DNA of 14,488 bases from an uncultured Rhodocyclaceae bacterium (GTDB taxonomy: Bacteria > Pseudomonadota > Gammaproteobacteria > Burkholderiales > Rhodocyclaceae), in the NCBI GenBank assembly GCA_900549295.1, contig URNG01000083.1:1-14488 (forward strand). Reading direction: 5' to 3'. A program made the position numbers and the translations under genes. Below are positions 14,089 to 14,488 of this stretch, in pieces. The notes under the pieces were generated by a model, which saw only the letters and a list, made by a program, of their open reading frames with translations, was not told the origin of the DNA and did no database searches. Position 1 is the stretch's first letter. The number at the start of each line of letters is the position of its first letter.

Positions 14089-14488
14089 TTAATGACGCAC
14101 CGCCACTGCCGGGCGGCGCGGCTGACCATCCAGCGGCTGCGGATCGAGGGTGCCGACGGTGAGTGCGTCGTCGTCGAAGTATTTTTTCGCCACCGCCTGC
14201 ACTTCGGCGGCGGTGACTTTTTGCAGGCGTTCCAGCATGACATCCACGTCTTGCCAGGGCAGCCCGACCGCTTCCATCTGGCCGATTTCCATCGCCTGTC
14301 CGAACATCGAATCGAGCTTGTAAATCTGGCTGGCGATCAGCTGCGCCTTGCTGCGCCTGAGTTCGGCTTCGCTCACGCCCTGTTCCTGGATGCGGGCGAT
14401 TTCAGCGCGCAGCGCCGCTTCCAGTTCCGCCACCGTCCTGCCTGCGGCGGGGGTGGCGGGGAGGGAGAGGACGCCCGGAACCGCGCCA
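14089..14488 (-). CDS. M16 family peptidase, C-terminal part (5' end outside window)
   Basis: The open frame runs from the right edge to TAA at 14089-14091, about 132 visible residues. The segment ELEAALRAEIARIQEQGVSE and the following LRRSKAQLIASQIYKLDSMF, then VDVMLERLQKVTAAEVQAVA with KKYFDDDALTVGTL, is the usual C-terminal end of a proteobacterial M16 peptidase. The visible start-like GTG at 14433 is internal, since the frame continues to the edge. The zinc site would lie outside the window. By analogy with two-subunit M16B enzymes and the dead partner downstream, this is probably the catalytic subunit, secreted to the periplasm, but HxxEH cannot be checked here. Confidence 0.88.
   Translation of the reverse strand, partial: GAVPGVLSLPATPAAGRTVAELEAALRAEIARIQEQGVSEAELRRSKAQLIASQIYKLDSMFGQAMEIGQMEAVGLPWQDVDVMLERLQKVTAAEVQAVAKKYFDDDALTVGTLDPQPLDGQPRRPAVAVRH

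Overview
The window is GC-rich, densely packed chromosomal DNA that reads as a betaproteobacterium, most likely Rhodocyclales or Nitrosomonadales. The block TPR gene - lolB - ispE - tRNA-Gln - prs - rplY - pth - ychF has the same gene order I know from Pseudomonas and from betaproteobacteria. The protein sequences are also of that type: a long Ctc-type L25, a YchF ending in NFLFNV, and an Alvin-type ferredoxin next to coaD. I see no insertion sequence, CRISPR array, phage gene or base-composition island.

Layout. Positions 1-104 (+) hold the last membrane segment of an unidentified protein, followed by a clear terminator. From 252 to 1580 (+) lies an exported M48 metalloprotease with a TPR tail (BepA-like). 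It converges on a long minus-strand cluster, listed here in transcription order from 8423 down to 1605: LbcA-like TPR protein, lolB, ispE, tRNA-Gln, terminator, prs, rplY, pth, ychF. Divergent from this cluster, on the plus strand from 8510, are mutM and a dynamin-like GTPase, closed by a bidirectional terminator at 11369-11405. A second minus-strand operon enters from the right edge: a catalytic-type M16 peptidase (C-terminus only), a catalytically dead M16 subunit, rsmD, coaD and a 2[4Fe-4S] ferredoxin.

How the genes fit together. The minus-strand clusters combine core metabolism (PRPP synthesis, isoprenoid precursor synthesis, CoA synthesis) and translation (L25, Pth, YchF, RsmD, tRNA-Gln) with envelope maintenance (LolB, LbcA-like TPR protein, M16 pair). 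Coding regions are tightly coupled: TPR/lolB, lolB/ispE, M16/rsmD and rsmD/coaD overlap by 4 bases as TTGA, ATGA, GTGA and TTGA.

Most of the window is conserved housekeeping DNA and I see no wholly new system. The items most worth a second look are a G3-U70 wobble in the tRNA-Gln acceptor stem, inverted clusters of a 7-bp tandem repeat at the pth/ychF junction that run into the pth stop codon, the uncharacterised dynamin-like GTPase beside mutM, and an LbcA-like protein without a lipobox cysteine.
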